From JAOUEA01 sp963810945 (GTDB lineage: Bacteria > Actinomycetota > UBA4738 > HRBIN12): DNA of 64,000 nucleotides. The stretch is taken from assembly GCA_963810945.1 (NCBI GenBank), contig CAWEPI010000004.1:434001-498000 (forward strand), read 5' to 3'. Positions 60,667 through 64,000 of the stretch are shown in pieces (position 1 is the stretch's first letter; every line of letters begins with the position of its first letter). The notes beneath the pieces were generated by a model. It was not told the DNA's origin. It did no database searches and saw only the letters and a list, made by a program, of their open reading frames with translations. The position numbers and the translations under genes were made by a program.

Positions 60667-62993
60667 GCGCGGTGGTCGAGCGGCCACCCGGGCGGCTCGG
60701 CCTCAGCCACCTCTGGCTGGCGGCCTCGGTCGTCGGGGTGGTGGGCGGAGGTGTCCTCAAGCTCGCGGATCACACGGACGCCGCCTATTGGGTCTGGGCG
60801 ATCACCACCGTCATCGCGCTCGTTCCCAAGGGCATCGAGGTCGTCGTCGGCCTGTGGCGGCGGGAGGCGGGGGTCGACGTCATCGCGGTGCTCGCGATGG
60901 GCGGGGCGCTCGCGCTCGGGGAGTACCTGGCGGGTGCGGTCATCGCGCTGATGCTCGCCACCGGCGAGTCGCTGGAGGCCTTCGCGGACGGCCGGGCCCA
61001 CCGCGAGCTGAAGGCCCTGCTGGAGCGTGCTCCCGGCACGGTCACGCGCTACGAGGACGGGGACCTCGTGACGCGGCCGATCGACGACGTGCGCACGAAC
61101 GACCGGCTCTTCGTGAAGTCGGGTGAGGTCGTGCCGGTGGACGGCCTGCTCCTCGGAGATGCCGTCTTGGACGAGTCGGCGCTCACGGGGGAGTCGCGCC
61201 CGGTCGACCGCCAGCACCACGACCTCGTGCGTTCGGGCGCCCTGAACGCGGGGCCGGCCTTCGACCTGCGTGCCACCGCCACGGCGGAGGAGAGCACCTA
61301 CGCAGGCATCGTGCGCCTCGTGCGGGAGGCCCAGGAGTCGAAGGCGCCGGCCGTGCGTCTGGCCGATCGCTACGCCACGATCTTCATCCCCATCAGCCTC
61401 GCGATCGCCGCGGGGGCATGGCTCCTCACCGGGGATCCGGTCCGGGCGCTCACCGTCCTCATGGTGGCCACCCCGTGCCCCCTGATCCTCGCGGTGCCGA
61501 TCGCGATCGTGGCCGGCATCTCGCGCGCCGCCAAGCGCGGCATCATCGTGAAGGGCGGCGGTGCCCTGGAGACGCTCGGACGCGCCACCGTCCTGCTCTT
61601 CGACAAGACGGGCACGCTCACCTCCGGCATCCCGCAGGTGGCGGACGTCGAGACGTTCGGCGACGTCGACGCCGAGGAGCTCCTGCGGCTGGCCGCCTCC
61701 GTGGATCAGGTGTCGCCGCACGTGCTCGCCACCGCGATCGTGCGCGCCGCACGGGACCGGGGGATGGAGCTCGAGCTGCCCGACGAGGTGCGGGAGCAAC
61801 ACGGGGCGGGCATCGTGGGCGTCGTCGAGGGGCGGAAGGTCACCCTGGGCAAGGCGTCGTTCGTGACCGGTGGGGCCCCGCTCCCGGGCCGGGCCCGCGA
61901 CGTGCGCCGTCGCTCGATGCTGGACGGCTCGTCGTGCGTGTTCGTCGCCGTCGACGGTCAGGTGGCCGGCGCCTTCGTGATCGACGACCCGATCCGTCCC
62001 GACAGCCCGCGCGTGATCCGCGCCCTCCGGAAGGTGGGCATCAAGCGCGTGGTCATGGTCACGGGCGATCACCCGGACGTCGCCGAGTCGGTCGGCGCGG
62101 CCCTGGGCGTCGACCGGATCCTGTCGGAGCGGGCCCCGTCGGAGAAGGTCGAGGCGGTCGACGTCGAGCGGGAGGACGGCGGCGTGATCGTGATGGTGGG
62201 CGACGGCCTGAACGACGCGCCGGCGCTCGCGCACGCCGACGTGGGCGTGGCGATGGGTGCCCGTGGCGCGACGGCATCCTCGGAGGCAGCGGACGTCGTC
62301 CTGGTGGTGGACCGCCTCGATCGACTCGGCGACGCGATGGTGATCGCGCAGCGATCCCGGCGTATCGCGATCCAGTCAGTGTTGATGGGCATGGGGCTCG
62401 CCTTCGGGTTCATGTTCTTCGGCGCCTTCGGGATCATCGGACCCGTGGGCGGCGCCATCATCCAGGAGCTGATCGACGTGGCGTCGATCCTGAACGCGCT
62501 GCGGGCGCTCGGCCCCGGGCGCGGCAACGGCCGTCCCGTCGCGGCCACAGACGTCGCCGAGCCGTTCCGCGCTGAGCACCGGGAGTTCGCCCCGCAGCTC
62601 CAGCAGATCCGCACCACGGCCGACCGGCTGGGCACGCTCGACCCCGAGGAGACGAAGCGAGAGCTGGAGGCGATCCGGTGGTTCATCGTGGAGCGCCTCC
62701 CGCAGCACGAGGAGGAGGAGGAGGCCGCGGTCTATCCGGTGATCGCGGAGATGATGGGAGGCGAGGACCCGATGGGGAGCATGGCGCGTGCCCACATCGA
62801 GATCGCGCACCTCGCGCGCGTGTACCAGTCGTTGTTGGAGGACCTCCCGCCCGAGGGGCCGGATGCGGAGGATCTGATGGACCTGCGCCGCGTGCTCTAC
62901 GGCCTGCACGCGATCCTGCGCCTCCACTTCGCGCAGGAAGAGGAGGCCTACGCCTGGCTCTCCTCCGGCGACGAACCGGTGGCGGTGGGCTGA
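60663..62993 (+). CDS. P1B-5-type metal ATPase with C-terminal hemerythrin domain
   Basis: 776 residues. Actuator motif LTGESRPVD (about 175-183), phosphorylation site FDKTGTLTSG (Asp about 314), and nucleotide/hinge motif MVGDGLNDAPALAHADVG. The metal-path motif in TM4 is ATPCPLIL (TPCP), and the last TM has IQELIDVASILNALR (Q-E-x2-D). Both match the P1B-5 subgroup (Fe/Ni/Co exporters such as Nia). No N-terminal CxxC domain. From about 625 a hemerythrin domain has FRAEHREFAPQ, LPQHEEEEEAA, RAHIEIAHLARV and LHAILRLHFAQEEEAY, providing the His/Glu di-iron ligands. Inner-membrane export of Fe2+/Ni2+ is the family role. An ATGA overlap links it to the nitrobindin-like gene. Confidence 0.92.
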   Translation: MSAVVERPPGRLGLSHLWLAASVVGVVGGGVLKLADHTDAAYWVWAITTVIALVPKGIEVVVGLWRREAGVDVIAVLAMGGALALGEYLAGAVIALMLATGESLEAFADGRAHRELKALLERAPGTVTRYEDGDLVTRPIDDVRTNDRLFVKSGEVVPVDGLLLGDAVLDESALTGESRPVDRQHHDLVRSGALNAGPAFDLRATATAEESTYAGIVRLVREAQESKAPAVRLADRYATIFIPISLAIAAGAWLLTGDPVRALTVLMVATPCPLILAVPIAIVAGISRAAKRGIIVKGGGALETLGRATVLLFDKTGTLTSGIPQVADVETFGDVDAEELLRLAASVDQVSPHVLATAIVRAARDRGMELELPDEVREQHGAGIVGVVEGRKVTLGKASFVTGGAPLPGRARDVRRRSMLDGSSCVFVAVDGQVAGAFVIDDPIRPDSPRVIRALRKVGIKRVVMVTGDHPDVAESVGAALGVDRILSERAPSEKVEAVDVEREDGGVIVMVGDGLNDAPALAHADVGVAMGARGATASSEAADVVLVVDRLDRLGDAMVIAQRSRRIAIQSVLMGMGLAFGFMFFGAFGIIGPVGGAIIQELIDVASILNALRALGPGRGNGRPVAATDVAEPFRAEHREFAPQLQQIRTTADRLGTLDPEETKRELEAIRWFIVERLPQHEEEEEAAVYPVIAEMMGGEDPMGSMARAHIEIAHLARVYQSLLEDLPPEGPDAEDLMDLRRVLYGLHAILRLHFAQEEEAYAWLSSGDEPVAVG

Positions 62994-63001
62994 CCGCTCG
63001 G

Positions 63002-64000
63002 CTACGAGCCGGGGAGGCGGTCGCAGAGCACGACCCGGAACGAGGCCCCTCCACCCTCGCGGTCCGTGACCCACGCGCGGCCCCCGTGCAGCTCGGCGAA
63101 CCGCGCCACCACCGCGAGACCCACGCCGACGCCGGTGGCACGCGCCGGTGACAACCCCTGTGCGAAGGCCTCGAAGACCCGCTCGCGGTCGCCCGGCTCG
63201 ATCCCGGGACCGTCGTCCTCCACCGCGATCTGGACGCCGTCCGGCACACGCTCCACCCGCACCCAGATCCGCGCGTCGGCCGGGGTGTGCTTCGCCGTGT
63301 TGCCCAGCAGGTTCTCGACGATCCGCTCGACCATGGCGGCGTCGGCGCCGATCACGATCGGCTCGGTCTCGAGCTGCAGACGCCGGCCGGCCACCGTCTC
63401 CGAGTTGGCCACGAGCTCCCGCACGAGCGAGCCGACATCGACGGGGGAGAGCGATGGCGAGATGGCGCCGCGGGCGAGCCGATCGAGGTCGAGCATGTCC
63501 GTGACCATGCGGTCGAGCCGGCGCGCGTTGGCGACGATGCGCCCGGCCAGCTCCCGTCCCTCTTCGGGCGGCAGGTCCAACTCCGAGCGTTCCAGGGTGG
63601 CCGCGAGCCCGAGGATCGCGGCGAGCGGCGTGCGCAGGTCATGGGAGACCGCGCGCAGGAACGTGTTCTTCAGCTCGTCGGCCTCGCGCAGGCGCTCCGT
63701 GGCCGCCCGCTCGGCGGCGAGATCGCGCTCCAGCTCCTCGGTCCTGCGTTGCTGCGTGATGTCCACGAGCACGCCCTGCCAGAACTTCGGGGACCCGGTC
63801 TCGTCGTGGATCAGCCGCGCCTGATCGTGCACCCAGACGATGCGGCCGTCCCGCGCGATCAACCGGTAGATCACGTCGTGGTGCATCGGCCCCTGGTGCG
63901 CGGCACGCTCGGCGTCCTCGGGGTGGACGATCTTCGCCCAGAGCTCGGGGTCCACGTACCACTCGTCCGGCGTGTAGCCGAGGATGTCGGTGGTCTGCGG
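63002..64000 (-). CDS. PAS-domain sensor histidine kinase, partial
   Basis: The 5' end lies beyond the right edge; 333 codons are visible. A PAS/PAC domain (TTDILGYTPDEWYVDPELW, VIYRLIARDGRIVWVHDQA) is followed by a short coiled coil. Then come the dimerisation/phosphoacceptor helix RAVSHDLRTPLAAILG (His) and the HATPase motifs N (VENLLGNTAKHTP), G1 (VEDDGPGIEPGD) and G2 (TGVGVGLAVVARFAELHGG). A cytosolic or membrane sensor of unknown signal. The partner regulator is not in view. It converges with the metal ATPase, 8 nt between stops. Confidence 0.93.
   Translation of the reverse strand, partial: PQTTDILGYTPDEWYVDPELWAKIVHPEDAERAAHQGPMHHDVIYRLIARDGRIVWVHDQARLIHDETGSPKFWQGVLVDITQQRRTEELERDLAAERAATERLREADELKNTFLRAVSHDLRTPLAAILGLAATLERSELDLPPEEGRELAGRIVANARRLDRMVTDMLDLDRLARGAISPSLSPVDVGSLVRELVANSETVAGRRLQLETEPIVIGADAAMVERIVENLLGNTAKHTPADARIWVRVERVPDGVQIAVEDDGPGIEPGDRERVFEAFAQGLSPARATGVGVGLAVVARFAELHGGRAWVTDREGGGASFRVVLCDRLPGS

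Overview
The window is about 64 kb of very GC-rich DNA. It has many GTG starts, closely packed genes, and two tRNA genes with no encoded CCA. Gene content points to an actinobacterial-type chromosome: recO-uppS, glycyl-tRNA synthetase, ppdK, dgt-dnaG-rpoD, an F420-type (Ddn) nitroreductase, and TANNNT -10 boxes that often leave almost no leader. I cannot name a genus. It is probably an uncultured lineage. Twelve genes, including dnaG and rpoD, carry apparent single-base frameshifts (15 in all), several next to homopolymers. I read most of these as assembly indels, not true pseudogenes, so I give each such gene one span and note the break.

Layout. 1-4 kb: a partial cupredoxin lipoprotein and a deoC/aldehyde dehydrogenase operon. 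4-21 kb: housekeeping genes (recO, uppS, glyS, ppdK, dgt, dnaG, rpoD) mixed with small zinc-ribbon membrane proteins, an OsmC protein, a lipoprotein metallopeptidase, an M15 peptidase, two coupled SPOR-like exported proteins and a second cupredoxin lipoprotein. 21.5-27.5 kb: tRNA-Asn, then an accessory stretch of secreted proteins. 27.5-43 kb: catabolic and metabolic genes (beta-helix lipoprotein plus geranylgeranyl-reductase-like flavoprotein, exported phosphoesterase, DUF2252, acyl-CoA synthetase, ferredoxin, dimethylglycine/sarcosine dehydrogenase-like protein, exonuclease III, sulfurtransferase, fumarase, sulfotransferase, cupin). 43.2-46.5 kb: tRNA-Met with a relic of site-specific integration. 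The 3' half of the tRNA is repeated 2.2 kb downstream, with a decayed integrase and two cargo genes between the copies. 47-49.9 kb: a serine hydrolase, a microprotein and an orphan type IV pilin.

49.9-56.4 kb is the most striking part. It is a minus-strand operon encoding, in transcription order, a small membrane protein, a GltD-like FAD/NAD(P)/Fe-S protein, a split cytochrome b (two genes), a Rieske protein, a membrane-anchored cytochrome c, and a 690-residue lipoprotein of five tandem cupredoxin domains. The cupredoxin gene repeats at exactly 375 bp, and its domain cores are nearly identical at DNA level. I infer an electron-transfer chain in which the GltD-like protein or quinol feeds a b6f/bc-like complex, with multi-copper and cytochrome c carriers on the outer face of the membrane.

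56.5-64 kb: a second membrane microprotein, a three-gene cluster of exported proteins sharing a YPG/NPN motif module, a MOSC protein, a nitrobindin-like protein translationally coupled to a P1B-5-type metal ATPase with a C-terminal hemerythrin domain, and the 3' part of a PAS histidine kinase that runs off the right edge.
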